DNA from: Gillisia sp. Hel1_33_143
Lineage (GTDB): Bacteria > Bacteroidota > Bacteroidia > Flavobacteriales > Flavobacteriaceae
Assembly (NCBI RefSeq): GCF_900104765.1
Contig: NZ_LT629737.1
Location: 620,001 to 684,000, forward strand
Reading direction: 5' to 3'
DNA: 64,000 bases
Part shown: piece after piece, positions 8,779 through 18,843 of the stretch
Layout: every line of letters starts with the position of its first letter
Position numbering within the stretch: the stretch's first letter is position 1
Translations under genes and position numbers: made by a program
The notes under the pieces: model-generated
What the model was told of the DNA's origin: nothing
What the model saw: only the letters and a program-made list of their open reading frames with translations
The model's database searches: none

Positions 8779-10029
8779 ATGGACATATATAAATTCGGTG
8801 GGGCATCTGTTAAGGATGCCTCTGGAGTTAAAAATGTTCTTAAAGTGCTCAATACAACAGGGATTGATGATAAAATGATCGTGATCTCTGCTATGGGCAA
8901 AATGACCAATGCATTTGAATTGGTTATATCTGAATACCTGCAAACAGGCAAAATTCCTGTGGACAGTTTAAATTATATAAAAGAGTATCATTATCAATTG
9001 GCAGAGGAGTTATTTGAAAACACTGAAGGCGTTGTTTTTGATAAGATGAACGATTTTTTCAAAGAGCTTTATAATTTTATGAAGCACAACAAATCTCTGC
9101 AATACGATTTTGTATACGATCAAATTGTGTGTTATGGAGAATTGATCTCTACAACTATTGTTAGCGAATATTTTAAATCTCAGGCTGTAGATCATACTTG
9201 GATAGATGCCAGAAATTATATTAAAACAGATAGTACGTATAGAGATGCTACGGTGAACTGGACCAAAACTCAAGAAAATATTTCGGGTTTAAAACCTAAT
9301 AACTTATACCTAACGCAGGGTTTTATTGCTACAGATACTAATAACTTTACCACAACCTTAGGGAGAGAAGGAAGTGATTATACCGCTGCTATTTTTGCGT
9401 ATTGTTTAAATGCCGAGAAGGTTACCATTTGGAAAGATGTACCGGGAGTATTGAATGGAGATCCCAGAATATTCGAAAATCCAACACTATTAGACCAAAT
9501 CTCTTATGAAGAGGCAATAGAGCTAGCATTTTACGGAGCATCTGTAATTCACCCTAAAACCTTACAACCTTTACAACGCAAAGAGATCCCGTTATATGTA
9601 AGATCTTTTCTGGAACCCGATGGAAAAGGAACTGCAGTAAGTAAGGGCCAGACATTAATACCGTCTATACCATGCTTTATAGTTAAAAAGAATCAGGTAT
9701 TGATATCCTTATCATCATTAGATTTCTCTTTTATGGTTGAAGAGAATATTAGTGAGATCTTTAGATTATTTCATTTATATCAGATGAAAGTAGATCTAAT
9801 TCAAAATTCTGCCATTAGTTTTTCTGTTTGTGTAGACAATAGATTCAATAATCTTGAAAAATTAATTCAGCATTTAAAAGCGAGATTTAAAGTAGAGTTC
9901 TTAACAGAGGTATCATTATATACCATTCGTCATTTTGATGAAAGAGCCATTAATTCTTTAGAGAAAGATAAAGAAGTCTTGCTTAAACAGGTGACACAAA
10001 ATACGGTGCAGCTGGTTACAAGAAACTAA
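8779..10029 (+). CDS. lysC: Aspartate kinase, monofunctional
   Basis: A 416-residue aspartokinase, which phosphorylates aspartate as the first step to lysine, threonine and methionine. The N-terminus MDIYKFGGASV carries the KFGG nucleotide motif, and GREGSDYTAA (about 197-206) is the conserved substrate region. The C-terminal 120 residues are ACT-like, usually the site of feedback control by end products. Length is typical of a monofunctional enzyme without homoserine dehydrogenase. The start is 2 bp after the second GNAT gene. Confidence 0.93.
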   Translation: MDIYKFGGASVKDASGVKNVLKVLNTTGIDDKMIVISAMGKMTNAFELVISEYLQTGKIPVDSLNYIKEYHYQLAEELFENTEGVVFDKMNDFFKELYNFMKHNKSLQYDFVYDQIVCYGELISTTIVSEYFKSQAVDHTWIDARNYIKTDSTYRDATVNWTKTQENISGLKPNNLYLTQGFIATDTNNFTTTLGREGSDYTAAIFAYCLNAEKVTIWKDVPGVLNGDPRIFENPTLLDQISYEEAIELAFYGASVIHPKTLQPLQRKEIPLYVRSFLEPDGKGTAVSKGQTLIPSIPCFIVKKNQVLISLSSLDFSFMVEENISEIFRLFHLYQMKVDLIQNSAISFSVCVDNRFNNLEKLIQHLKARFKVEFLTEVSLYTIRHFDERAINSLEKDKEVLLKQVTQNTVQLVTRN

Positions 10030-10081
10030 TAATTCTGTTTCTAAGAATATCACATAATAATTAATATTTAAAATATCCTTC

Positions 10082-11881
10082 ATGGGAATTGTGAACGCAA
10101 AAGAAGTCGCCAAAGTTATGAACCTGGACAAGTGGGGTGTATTTGGAACTTCAATAGGATGGGTTGTTTTGCGAACTACAAAGATCTCTCAGCTCAATAA
10201 AGAATACGAAAAGAGAAAGGGTCTCTCTGGAATAGACTTTATAAATTCAATTTTAGATGGTTTTGAGGTAGATTTTGAAATTCCTCCGAAAGATCTAAAG
10301 CGGATTCCCAAGACAGGTCCCTTTATTGTGATCTCTAATCACCCTCTTGGTGGTATAGATGGTATGATCTTGATGAAAACATTACTGGAACATCGCCCGG
10401 ACTTTAAGATCATTGCGAATTTCTTGCTTCATAGATTAGATCCTTTAAGGCCATATATTATGCCTGTAAATCCTTTTGAGGATCACAAGGATGCAAAATC
10501 AAGCTTAGGCGGAATTAAACAAGCGCTTCAGCATGTAAAAGACGGAGGAGTACTTGGAATATTTCCAGCAGGTGAAGTTTCTACCAATAAGGATGAAAAA
10601 ATGATCGTAGATAAACCTTGGGAACCTTCTGCAATGAAGCTTATTAGAAAAGCAAAGGTCCCAGTAATTCCGGTTTATTTTCATGCTAAGAATAGTACTT
10701 TTTTCTATAGACTTGCAGGAATGAGCGATGTATTAAGAACTGCAAAGCTTCCTAGCGAAATGCTTTCTCAGAAGAAGAGAAAAATAAATGTAAGAATTGG
10801 AAATGCTATTTCTGTGGCAGATCAAAACGCTAATACAACGCTGGAAGGTTACACGGCATTTCTTAGAAGAAAAACTTATATGTTGGCTAATTCTTTTGAA
10901 AAAAAGAGCCTTTTTGATAATATTCCAAAGAGTATAAAACTTCCTAAAACTCCCAAGAAGATTATAGATGAGACCAGTGAGAGTTTAATGGAAGTAGAAA
11001 TTGAAACTTGCAGAAGACTCGATAAACGTCTTTTAGAAAGTAGAAATTACGAGGTCTTTTTAGCAAAGAAAGAGATCATCCCTAACATTCTTAGTGAGAT
11101 TGGAAGACTTAGAGAGATCACCTTTAGAGAAATTGGGGAGGGCACCAATAATGCTACAGATCTTGATGATTTTGACGATTATTATTATCACCTTTTTTTA
11201 TGGGATAATGAGGCAAAAAAGATTGCCGGTGCCTATAGAATGGGAATGGGTTCTGAGATCTTTAAAAATCATGGAATAAATGGTTTCTACCTACAGGATC
11301 TCTTTAGATTTGAGCCTGAGCTTTATACAATGATGAGCCAGTCTATAGAAATGGGACGAGCATTTATAGTTAAGGAATATCAACAAAGACCAATGCCATT
11401 ATTCTTATTATGGAAAGGAATCGTGCATTGTACACTTAGATTCCCGGAGCATAAATATCTTATTGGCGGAGTGAGCATCAGCAATAAATTCTCGAATTTC
11501 TCTAAATCATTAATGATAGAATTCATGAAATCTAATTATTACGATCCTTATGTGGCTCAATATATTAGACCTAAAAAAGAATTCAAAGTTAAATTGAATG
11601 ATGCCGATAAAGATTTTGTCTTTGATGAAAGTGAAGCAGATCTTAATAAATTTGATAAGATTATAGATGAAATTGAGCCGGACGGACTTAGAATGCCGGT
11701 GCTTATTAAAAAATATATCAAGCAAAATGCACGTGTTATTGCCTTTAATGTAGACCCTCTATTTAATAATGCGATAGATGGATTAATGTATATACGCATT
11801 GCAGATCTTCCTGAAAGTACGGTTAAACCAATTATGGAAGAGTTTCAAAAGGAACTGGAACAGAAAGCACAGCATCCTTAA
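10082..11881 (+). CDS. Bifunctional acyltransferase, OlsF-like (ornithine/amino-acid lipid synthesis)
   Basis: A two-domain protein of 599 residues. The N-terminal half is a lysophospholipid-type acyltransferase (PlsC-like) with SNHPLGGIDG at about 91-100, where the acyl-transfer histidine and aspartate are separated by five residues rather than the usual four, and FPAGEVS at about 161-167. The C-terminal half (about 320-560) is GNAT-like, resembling the OlsB N-acyltransferase. The same architecture is known for OlsF, which makes ornithine lipids from ornithine and acyl-ACP in Flavobacteria and some Proteobacteria. The amino acid used here (ornithine, glycine or another) cannot be determined from sequence. 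It stands 52 bp after lysC in the same direction. Confidence 0.75.
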   Translation: MGIVNAKEVAKVMNLDKWGVFGTSIGWVVLRTTKISQLNKEYEKRKGLSGIDFINSILDGFEVDFEIPPKDLKRIPKTGPFIVISNHPLGGIDGMILMKTLLEHRPDFKIIANFLLHRLDPLRPYIMPVNPFEDHKDAKSSLGGIKQALQHVKDGGVLGIFPAGEVSTNKDEKMIVDKPWEPSAMKLIRKAKVPVIPVYFHAKNSTFFYRLAGMSDVLRTAKLPSEMLSQKKRKINVRIGNAISVADQNANTTLEGYTAFLRRKTYMLANSFEKKSLFDNIPKSIKLPKTPKKIIDETSESLMEVEIETCRRLDKRLLESRNYEVFLAKKEIIPNILSEIGRLREITFREIGEGTNNATDLDDFDDYYYHLFLWDNEAKKIAGAYRMGMGSEIFKNHGINGFYLQDLFRFEPELYTMMSQSIEMGRAFIVKEYQQRPMPLFLLWKGIVHCTLRFPEHKYLIGGVSISNKFSNFSKSLMIEFMKSNYYDPYVAQYIRPKKEFKVKLNDADKDFVFDESEADLNKFDKIIDEIEPDGLRMPVLIKKYIKQNARVIAFNVDPLFNNAIDGLMYIRIADLPESTVKPIMEEFQKELEQKAQHP

Positions 11882-11983
11882 AATCATTATTTTCCTGCTG
11901 TTAATTTCATGTTATTCCACCTACCGAATTGGGATTTGCCAAGTATCAATTTTATCTTCGTATAAATTAAAAATGAAACGATA

Positions 11984-12631
11984 ATGGAAAAGATATTAAT
12001 TGCCGGAGCTACCGGAAGTACAGGGAAAAGAATCATTGAAATTTTAAATAGCTCTACTAGCTTTGAACCTATTGCTCTTATAAGAAAAGAGGAACAAAAA
12101 GAGGTTTTTGAAGATATGGGAGTTACCACAGTAATGGGAGACCTGGAAAAAGATCTAGATCACACCGTGAAAGGAATAGACCGAGTAATCTTTGCAGCAG
12201 GATCTGGAGGAAATACCGGAGAAGACAAAACGATAGCAGTAGATCAAGAAGGAGCTAAAAGATTGATAGATGCGGCTAAAAAAGCCAATATTAAGAAATT
12301 TATTATGCTAAGCGCCATGGGTGCAGATAATCCTTCTTCTAATGAAGATCTTAAAACATATCTTGAAGCAAAAGCAAACGCAGATGATTATCTTAGAGAA
12401 AGCGGATTGGATTATACCATAGTTCGTCCGGGAGCTTTAACAGATGATCTCGGACTTGCAAAAGTAAAACTTGGAGAGAAACTGAATGAACGCGGTGAGA
12501 TCTCTAGAGATGATGTTGCCTTTTTATTGGTAATGAGTCTTGCAGATCCTTTGGTTAAGAATAAGACATTTGAAGCTTTGGAAGGTAGAGAACCAATTAA
12601 AAATGCTTTGATAGATATGAGTCAGGCATAG
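11984..12631 (+). CDS. NAD(P)-binding SDR-like oxidoreductase (NmrA/YwnB type)
   Basis: A 215-residue Rossmann protein. The nucleotide motif GATGSTGKR is at 7-15, followed by the conserved VIFAAGSGGNT region and SAMGADNPSS. This is the atypical short-chain dehydrogenase group of unknown substrate, also called NAD-dependent epimerase-like. It is cytoplasmic and monocistronic, followed by a strong bidirectional terminator. Confidence 0.85.
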   Translation: MEKILIAGATGSTGKRIIEILNSSTSFEPIALIRKEEQKEVFEDMGVTTVMGDLEKDLDHTVKGIDRVIFAAGSGGNTGEDKTIAVDQEGAKRLIDAAKKANIKKFIMLSAMGADNPSSNEDLKTYLEAKANADDYLRESGLDYTIVRPGALTDDLGLAKVKLGEKLNERGEISRDDVAFLLVMSLADPLVKNKTFEALEGREPIKNALIDMSQA

Positions 12632-12652
12632 ATAAATATATAATTATTAAAT

Positions 12653-12686
12653 AAAAAAAGGGTTGACAATGGTCAATCCTTTTTTT
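12653..12686. terminator. Bidirectional intrinsic terminator
   Basis: The A7 run, GGGTTGAC, loop AAT, GGTCAATCC and T7 run form a symmetric stem between two convergent genes. It can serve the oxidoreductase on the plus strand and the VOC gene on the minus strand. Confidence 0.85.
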
Positions 12687-12707
12687 ATTTAATAATTTAG
12701 ATATAGG

Positions 12708-13094
12708 TTATTTCAGAGCCTTATCATTAGGTTGCCATAACTCTATTTTATTGCCTTCAGGATCTAAGATCCATCCAAATTTCCCTTCTTCTACATCTTG
12801 TCTTTCTTCAAAAACATGAACCCCCTCCTCCTTTAATGCATCTAATAGCTCATCGAGATCTTCAACCCTAAAATTCATCATAAACTCTTTTTTAGAAGGT
12901 TCAAAATAGGTGGTATCATCTTTAAACGGGCTCCATTGTGTAGAACTATCCTTCCCATGATTGTCTTTCCACCAAAATGTACTTCCCCATTGGTTAGTAT
13001 CAAAACCTAAATGTTTATTATACCAATTTCTAGCTGCCTCTGGATCTTTAGATTTAAAAAATATTCCTCCTATACCGGTTACTCTATTTTTCAT
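12708..13094 (-). CDS. VOC family protein (glyoxalase/bleomycin-resistance fold)
   Basis: A 128-residue vicinal-oxygen-chelate protein with two beta-alpha-beta-beta-beta units. The N-terminal unit has VTGIGGIFFKSKDPEAARNWY, and the C-terminal unit ends in WILDPEGNKIELWQP, a typical metal-ligand region. Substrate is unknown. It is 10 bp downstream of the dehydrogenase gene and probably co-transcribed with it. Confidence 0.85.
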   Translation of the reverse strand: MKNRVTGIGGIFFKSKDPEAARNWYNKHLGFDTNQWGSTFWWKDNHGKDSSTQWSPFKDDTTYFEPSKKEFMMNFRVEDLDELLDALKEEGVHVFEERQDVEEGKFGWILDPEGNKIELWQPNDKALK

Positions 13095-13104
13095 ATTGTT
13101 TAAA

Positions 13105-14055
13105 TTATTGGTTTCTTATTCCAAATTTGGCGATGATCTTATCTACAATAGTCGTTGCTAGTTTTCTATGAGATTCTACCGTCCATCCGGCTACATGCGG
13201 ACTTAATAAAACATTCTCGAAGAACATTAACTCCCTAAGTGATTCCGGCAAATTCTCATCTACAAAGAGATTTTCAAAAGAGCTCTTTTCAAATTCTAAT
13301 ACATCCAATCCGGCTCCAAGAATTTTCCCTTCTATAATTGCATGTACCAGATCTGCTGTTACTACGCTATTTCCCCTCGCGGTATTTAGTAACCAAAAAG
13401 GTTTTTTAAATTTATTGATAAAGTCTGAATTTATCATCTTATCAGTTTGCGGAGTCCACGGCGTGTGTAAGCTCACCACCTCGACTTTCTGTAGAAATTT
13501 ATCTAAGGGTACCTGAGAAGCATTTTCATCTCCCACATTTGCTTTAATGTCATAACAAAGCACTTCTACATCAAAGCCACGAAGTTTTTTAGCGAATGCT
13601 TTCCCCATGTTGCCATATCCAATAATCCCCACTGTTCTGCCATCCAACTCAATTCCGCGATTATCCTCCCGATGCCAAAAACCCTTTCTTACTTCTCTAT
13701 CGGCTTTATTCAGTTTATTAAATAAAGATAATAGCATTCCTAAAGCATGTTCTCCTACTGCATTGCTATTCCCTTCCGGAGCAGAAAAAAGTGCTATACC
13801 TTTACTCTCGGCATACGGTACGTCTATACTTTCCAAGCCGGCACCCACTCTGGCTATAAATTTTAAATTAGGAGCTGCATCTATAAAATCTTTTTCGATC
13901 TTGAATCTGCTTCTGATGATGATACCATCAAACAAATGCTGTTTTTCTAGTATCTCTTCTTTGCTCCAAGTATAAGCTTCAATATTTTCATGCCCGGCTT
14001 TTTCGAGCATTTCTATCATTAATGGATGATTGCTGTCTGCGTGAAGAATTCTCAT
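13105..14055 (-). CDS. D-2-hydroxyacid dehydrogenase, phosphoglycerate dehydrogenase-like
   Basis: A 316-residue NAD-dependent dehydrogenase with a D-isomer-specific catalytic and nucleotide-binding domain. Seen: GIIGYGNMGKAFAKKL (the NAD-binding GxGxxG), LLNTARGNSVV around the active arginine, and SPHVAGWT with the catalytic histidine. I use the ATG at 14055; a TTG directly before it could also initiate. It lacks the C-terminal ACT domain of long PGDH. The cupin gene ends 6 bp upstream, so these are in one transcript. Confidence 0.88.
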   Translation of the reverse strand: MRILHADSNHPLMIEMLEKAGHENIEAYTWSKEEILEKQHLFDGIIIRSRFKIEKDFIDAAPNLKFIARVGAGLESIDVPYAESKGIALFSAPEGNSNAVGEHALGMLLSLFNKLNKADREVRKGFWHREDNRGIELDGRTVGIIGYGNMGKAFAKKLRGFDVEVLCYDIKANVGDENASQVPLDKFLQKVEVVSLHTPWTPQTDKMINSDFINKFKKPFWLLNTARGNSVVTADLVHAIIEGKILGAGLDVLEFEKSSFENLFVDENLPESLRELMFFENVLLSPHVAGWTVESHRKLATTIVDKIIAKFGIRNQ

Positions 14056-14061
14056 CAATAA

Positions 14062-14427
14062 TTATATTTTAGGATAGTCGTCTACGGTTAAAGTACTCTC
14101 TACGTTTCCGGTATGTTTTAAGGTAAGTTTTTCGAAAAGCATAATATGTACTTCTTCCCCTTCATCTGTTTTGGGGCAATGCTTCACTCCTTTTGGAACC
14201 ACCAACATTTCTCCTTTTTCTAAAATTTCGATTCTATCTTCAAATTGAATATATAATTTCCCCTTCACTACCTGAAAAAGTTCATCTTCCTCATCGTGCA
14301 CATGCCACACAAATTCACCTGAAACTTTAGCCAACAACACCTGCATATCATTAACCACAGCGATCTGGTGTGGATGCCAATGATCGCTAAATTTGGTAAG
14401 CTTTTCTTGTATATTGATGGTCTTCAT
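14062..14427 (-). CDS. Small cupin-domain protein
   Basis: A 121-residue single-domain cupin. The metal motif begins WHVHDEEDELFQV and continues to the glycine-rich turn (KGEMLVVPKGVKH). Cupin 2 proteins bind a metal ion and may act as isomerases, sensors or oxygenases; no function can be assigned. It lies between mgtE (11 bp) and the hydroxyacid dehydrogenase (6 bp) on the same strand. Confidence 0.85.
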   Translation of the reverse strand: MKTINIQEKLTKFSDHWHPHQIAVVNDMQVLLAKVSGEFVWHVHDEEDELFQVVKGKLYIQFEDRIEILEKGEMLVVPKGVKHCPKTDEGEEVHIMLFEKLTLKHTGNVESTLTVDDYPKI

Positions 14428-14438
14428 TTATGCTGATT

Positions 14439-15791
14439 TTAGAATCCAAGAATAAGTTGCGCAATGGTAAAGTAGATCAAAATTCCGCAGATATCATTGC
14501 TTGTGGTAATGAATGGACCTGTAGCCATGGCAGGATCTATCCCTACTCTGTCTAACATAATAGGCACAAAAGTTCCTATAAGAGATGCGATTACGATTAC
14601 TGATATTAAAGATATTCCAACAGTAAGTCCAAAAGTTAGATCAAACCCTAAAAGAAATATTCCTCCAATACCAAGAATTACGGCCAATACCACTCCGTTA
14701 AAAAGACTCAACGTAACCTCTTTTAATAATCTGCTGAAGAGAGAACCTTTCAAGGTTTTATTCGCTAAACCTTGCAAAACTATAGCTGAAGATTGTACTC
14801 CCACATTTCCAGCCATTGCGGCTATTAATGGAACAAAGAAAAATAATGCAGCATGCTTCTCCATTGCAGAAGAGAATGTACCTAGAACTGTAACACTTAT
14901 AAATCCTCCAAATAGTGCCAGTATCAACCACGGCAATCGGGCACGTGTAAGTCTCCAAATACTATCATCTGCTTCTACGTCTTCAGAAATACCCGCAGCC
15001 ATTTGGTAATCTTTCTCGGCTTCATCCTTTATAAAATCTACAATATCATCAATAGTAATTCTACCAACCAATCTGCCCATTTCATCTACCACCGGAATTG
15101 CTTCCAAGTCATATTTCTGCATGATCCTGGCCACTTCCTCTCCTTCGGTATGCACATTTACATAATCTACTTTGGGAATATAAACGTCGCTAATGTTTGC
15201 CTTACTTGGAGCTGTAAGTAGATCTTTTAAAGAAAGTCTTCCTTTCAATCTGTTTCTATCATCTACTACATAAATAGAATGTACTCTGGTAACATTTTCT
15301 GCCTGAGCTCGCATTTCACTCATGCATCCGGTAACGTTCCAATTCTCGTTTACCTTTACCAACTCCTTCGCCATTAAACCCCCTGCAGAATCTTCGTCAT
15401 ACCTTAATAACTCAACAATATTATCTGCATGCTCTTCATCTTCTATATGAGAAATTACCTTTTGCTGACGTTCTTCTGAAAGTTCAGAAATAATATCTGC
15501 AGCATCATCGGTATCCATTTCCTCCAATTCTTCAGCGATCTCTTTTGGAGAGAGATTCTCAAGAATTCTGAGCCTAACGCTTTCTTCCAGCTCCATAAGA
15601 GCTTCAGAAGTTTTTACGCTATCTAAAAGCTTTACAATATACGTAGCATCATCAAGATCAAGGTCAGAAAGGATCTCTGCAATATCTGCATGGTGAACCT
15701 CATCAAGATGCAACAACAATTCCTCATCGTTCTTTTGCTCAATAAGAGATTCTATTTTTTCAATTAGTTCCTCTGTAACTTCAAATTGCAT
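14439..15791 (-). CDS. mgtE: Magnesium transporter MgtE
   Basis: A 450-residue inner-membrane magnesium channel. The N-terminal helical MgtE domain is at about 1-130, two CBS domains at about 135-255, and five transmembrane segments follow from about 285, with the conserved pore region near [18 protein letters not shown]. The cytosolic domains close the channel when magnesium is plentiful. The start overlaps the end of rsmA by 11 bp, indicating coupled translation. Confidence 0.95.
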   Translation of the reverse strand: MQFEVTEELIEKIESLIEQKNDEELLLHLDEVHHADIAEILSDLDLDDATYIVKLLDSVKTSEALMELEESVRLRILENLSPKEIAEELEEMDTDDAADIISELSEERQQKVISHIEDEEHADNIVELLRYDEDSAGGLMAKELVKVNENWNVTGCMSEMRAQAENVTRVHSIYVVDDRNRLKGRLSLKDLLTAPSKANISDVYIPKVDYVNVHTEGEEVARIMQKYDLEAIPVVDEMGRLVGRITIDDIVDFIKDEAEKDYQMAAGISEDVEADDSIWRLTRARLPWLILALFGGFISVTVLGTFSSAMEKHAALFFFVPLIAAMAGNVGVQSSAIVLQGLANKTLKGSLFSRLLKEVTLSLFNGVVLAVILGIGGIFLLGFDLTFGLTVGISLISVIVIASLIGTFVPIMLDRVGIDPAMATGPFITTSNDICGILIYFTIAQLILGF

Positions 15792-16650
15792 AAGGCTGAA
15801 TTTTTAGGGTAAGATCTATAAATTGTTGCGTGCTTAATTGTTCCGGGCGTTCATTAAAAACAACATCTTCCCTTATCTCGTCTGGTAATTGAAAGATCTT
15901 TAAGCTATTTCTTAAGGTTTTTCTACGTTGCTGAAATGCTGTTTTCACCACTCTAAAGAATAATGCCTCATTACACGGAAGGGTGAAATTCTCTTTTCTG
16001 GATAATCTAATCACTCCACTGTCTACCTTTGGCGGCGGATTGAAAACTCCCGGAGGTACAGTAAAAAGATAGGTAACATCATAAAATGCTTGTGTTAATA
16101 CTGAAAGTATCCCATAAGTTTTATTTCCATGAGGGGCTGCTATTCTTTGCGCCACCTCTTTCTGGAACATCCCAGAAAATTCTGGGATCTGATGTCTATT
16201 TTCTAAAGTTTTGAACACAATTTGTGTTGAAATATTATAAGGAAAGTTACCAATTATCGCAAATGCATCTTCCCCAAAGATCTCTTTAATATCATACCTT
16301 AAAAAATCTTTTTCATGAATCTTGCCTTGTAGATCAGGAAAATTATCATTTAAGTACGTTACACTCTCGGTATCTATTTCTATAACGTGAAGATCTACAT
16401 CCTTCTTAATAACATATTTAGTAAGCACTCCCATTCCCGGGCCTATTTCCAGCACATTCTTATATCCAGAATAGGTTAACGAATTGGCAATTTTTTCTGC
16501 TACGGTCTCATCGGTTAGAAAATGTTGCCCCAGATGTTTTTTAGCTCTTACAGAACCTTCTACTATTTCTTCCGGAAATTTAGAGGAATTCTTTTGCTGT
16601 CCGTATTTCTTGTCTTTACCTGAATAGGACTTCTTTTTATTATTTTTCAT
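15781..16650 (-). CDS. rsmA: 16S rRNA dimethyladenosine transferase RsmA (KsgA)
   Basis: A 289-residue SAM-dependent methyltransferase that dimethylates two adjacent adenosines near the 3' end of 16S rRNA. Motifs: [20 protein letters not shown] (SAM site) and NFPYNIS (catalytic motif IV). A lysine- and serine-rich N-terminal extension of about 35 residues precedes the core; such extensions are common in Bacteroidota and may aid rRNA binding. The stop overlaps the mgtE start. Confidence 0.95.
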   Translation of the reverse strand: MKNNKKKSYSGKDKKYGQQKNSSKFPEEIVEGSVRAKKHLGQHFLTDETVAEKIANSLTYSGYKNVLEIGPGMGVLTKYVIKKDVDLHVIEIDTESVTYLNDNFPDLQGKIHEKDFLRYDIKEIFGEDAFAIIGNFPYNISTQIVFKTLENRHQIPEFSGMFQKEVAQRIAAPHGNKTYGILSVLTQAFYDVTYLFTVPPGVFNPPPKVDSGVIRLSRKENFTLPCNEALFFRVVKTAFQQRRKTLRNSLKIFQLPDEIREDVVFNERPEQLSTQQFIDLTLKIQPYAI

Positions 16651-16696
16651 GGGGATTTTTTTAACCGACTTCTAAAGACGACTTTAAAAGATATTA

Positions 16697-17005
16697 TTAT
16701 TGTTCGCTTACAATCTCAAGCTCTGTTCTAAAAGCTACAAATTTACCTTCAAAACGTTTGGTTTTTGCTCTTAGATCTGCTGCATTTTCTGCTTTATAAC
16801 TTTCCAAAAGCTCTTTACTATCTGCAGTATATTGTACCGAGTAAGTAATTCCTCCCATTTCCTCATTAACCAAAACTTTAGTCATTAAAGCTTTAGAAAA
16901 TTTCTTAGTATCAAGCATTTCTGGAATATGCTCATTTTTCATCCATAAAAGCCATTCTTCATGAATATCTTCCTGAATATTGATTGTTACGTTATATATA
17001 TACAT
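16697..17005 (-). CDS. DUF4286 family protein
   Basis: A 102-residue protein starting MYIYNVTINI, the family-typical N-terminus; an upstream in-frame start would add 16 unrelated residues. It has the small alpha/beta dimeric-barrel pattern (IHEEWLLWMKNEHIPEML). DUF4286 is conserved next to rsmA and the TPR protein in Flavobacteriia; biochemical function is unknown. Cytoplasmic. Confidence 0.85.
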   Translation of the reverse strand: MYIYNVTINIQEDIHEEWLLWMKNEHIPEMLDTKKFSKALMTKVLVNEEMGGITYSVQYTADSKELLESYKAENAADLRAKTKRFEGKFVAFRTELEIVSEQ

Positions 17006-17061
17006 AGTATTAGCGTTTTTAAAAAGCTGAATTGATTTTGAAATGTACCTCACCTTTTCTT

Positions 17062-18843
17062 CTAGTCTGGAAGATCTCCTCGCAAACTTCGGTACTTATT
17101 TCTAGCGTCTACAAAGTAAATACTATCAGCGTAATTAAAGATGATTTGCTCATAAAAATCCTTTGCTTTTTCTGGTTTACCAAGAGGCCCATTATAAAGA
17201 TCTGCCAGAAGATAGGTAGCATTATCTCCTAAAATGTCATCTGGATAATATTCAAGTATCTTTAGGTAATTAGTTTCTGCCTTTTCATATTGTTGAAGCT
17301 CCACATAAAGCGCTGCTTGTTTTAAAAGGGCTTCATCTTCTATCTTATCTCCTTTATGTTGCTGCAACAGCTCTTCCAAGATCTTAATTGCTGCTTCTTT
17401 TTTATTCTGAAAGATCAAAAGATCTGCATGCGCATATAATTTGAGCGCCGTTTGAGTAGAATCTTCTAAAGAATTCTCTTGAATTAATAAACTAAGCTCT
17501 AGCGCGTTGTTGGCTATTAGCTGAGTAGATGAAGCCTTAAGCACATCTAACTGAGATTTGGCCCATTCAAAATCTCCTTTATAATAACTGGTTTTAGCCA
17601 CTTTATATCTTGCTTCTTGTGCCAACTCATCATTCTTTACTAAATTTTGAACTTGGGAATAGTTTATAAGCGCCTGATTAAATTTTTGTGCTATTACCAG
17701 AATATCTGCCAGCGCCATCTTTACGGAAGCTAATTGATAATTGGAGTTTGTACGAGCAGCTAGTTCCAAAAGTAAGTCTTCTGCCTTTTTTACATTTTCT
17801 AGTTGAAATGCTATAAAGTTTGCTCTATCTATCTGTATTGACAGCGTCTCTTCCCCATTACCAAACTCTTCCAACACCAAGTCAAAATCTTTTGCTATCT
17901 CCTCATATTCATTTTTAGATGCTGTCTGCACCTTCATATTCAGTAATAATTGTTTTGCCTGTAATAATATATTTCCCGGTGGATCTTCTCCAATTATAAA
18001 TTCCAGTACCTCTTTTGAAGTTTCCAGATCTTCTTCTGATCTTGAAATTACAGCAAGCTGAATGATTCGTTGTAAATTCTTATTACCCCTTTTGTAGATC
18101 GCTTTTTCTTGAACAAATGCTTTATTAAAATCCTTTTGCTGAATGAACAACCAGGACAAGATCTCAGTAAAAACAATTCCTTGGTTTTGCTGAAGCCTCT
18201 TTAAAATAGCTTTTTTTAATATTAGGTTTGCCTCATTACTAGCGTCATTAGTTATATACCTGTCAAATTCTCGAATTATAGTAGTACTTAATTCAGGTTC
18301 TTTTTCAATAAGAGCTAGAAATGCTTCGAACATTTGATCTAGCTTTCCCTGTTCCCCATAAATTCTTGCTAACGGAATTTCAAATCGCATCATAGAATTT
18401 CCGGCCATTCCATTCTTATAAGCTTTTTCAGCATAATCCAACAAGCTATATTTCTCAAAACTACGAGCCAAAGAATAGGAGTAATTTACATTTTGAGCTA
18501 TAGTCACTAAAGCTTTTTCATAATAGCTATTAGCCTTTTCATTTAGCTTTTGAAGTTCAAGATTATGACCTAGTTCAATGAGGTAAATAGGATCATTACT
18601 GGCACTAAGTTTTTCTTGAAGAAGTTTCTCTGCAACAGTAAAATCTTCTAATTGCTGATACGAATTTATGAGTCCGAAGAAATAAAGCTGATTTCGAGGA
18701 TCATTTTTAACCAGCTGCTCATAGGTTTTTAAGGCTTTTTCATACTCCCCCTGATCCATATAATTCTTAGCCAACTGCTCAGACTGTGCAAACAGCCCGA
18801 TATTGGTTAGAAAACAGAAGCAGAGTAAAAAAAAGCAGCGCAT
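17062..18843 (-). CDS. Secreted/periplasmic TPR-repeat protein
   Basis: A 593-residue protein with a signal peptide (hydrophobic residues 3-18, cleavage probably after FAQ) and many tetratricopeptide repeats, recognisable as YEKALKTYEQLVKNDP near the N-terminus and YEKAETNYLKILEYYPDD near the C-terminus. TPR arrays are protein-docking scaffolds; this one should act in the envelope. The start codon lies inside a perfect 16-bp hairpin ending in a T-run (see 18827-18871), so its expression may be attenuated. No alternative in-frame start keeps the signal peptide. Confidence 0.82.
   Translation of the reverse strand: MRCFFLLCFCFLTNIGLFAQSEQLAKNYMDQGEYEKALKTYEQLVKNDPRNQLYFFGLINSYQQLEDFTVAEKLLQEKLSASNDPIYLIELGHNLELQKLNEKANSYYEKALVTIAQNVNYSYSLARSFEKYSLLDYAEKAYKNGMAGNSMMRFEIPLARIYGEQGKLDQMFEAFLALIEKEPELSTTIIREFDRYITNDASNEANLILKKAILKRLQQNQGIVFTEILSWLFIQQKDFNKAFVQEKAIYKRGNKNLQRIIQLAVISRSEEDLETSKEVLEFIIGEDPPGNILLQAKQLLLNMKVQTASKNEYEEIAKDFDLVLEEFGNGEETLSIQIDRANFIAFQLENVKKAEDLLLELAARTNSNYQLASVKMALADILVIAQKFNQALINYSQVQNLVKNDELAQEARYKVAKTSYYKGDFEWAKSQLDVLKASSTQLIANNALELSLLIQENSLEDSTQTALKLYAHADLLIFQNKKEAAIKILEELLQQHKGDKIEDEALLKQAALYVELQQYEKAETNYLKILEYYPDDILGDNATYLLADLYNGPLGKPEKAKDFYEQIIFNYADSIYFVDARNKYRSLRGDLPD

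Noticed and set aside
10055-10069. A 14 of 15 match to the guide upstream of the OlsF-like gene
   Set aside because: It consists only of A and T, lacks a G next to it, and such matches are expected by chance in AT-rich gaps. It is kept here only as a note.
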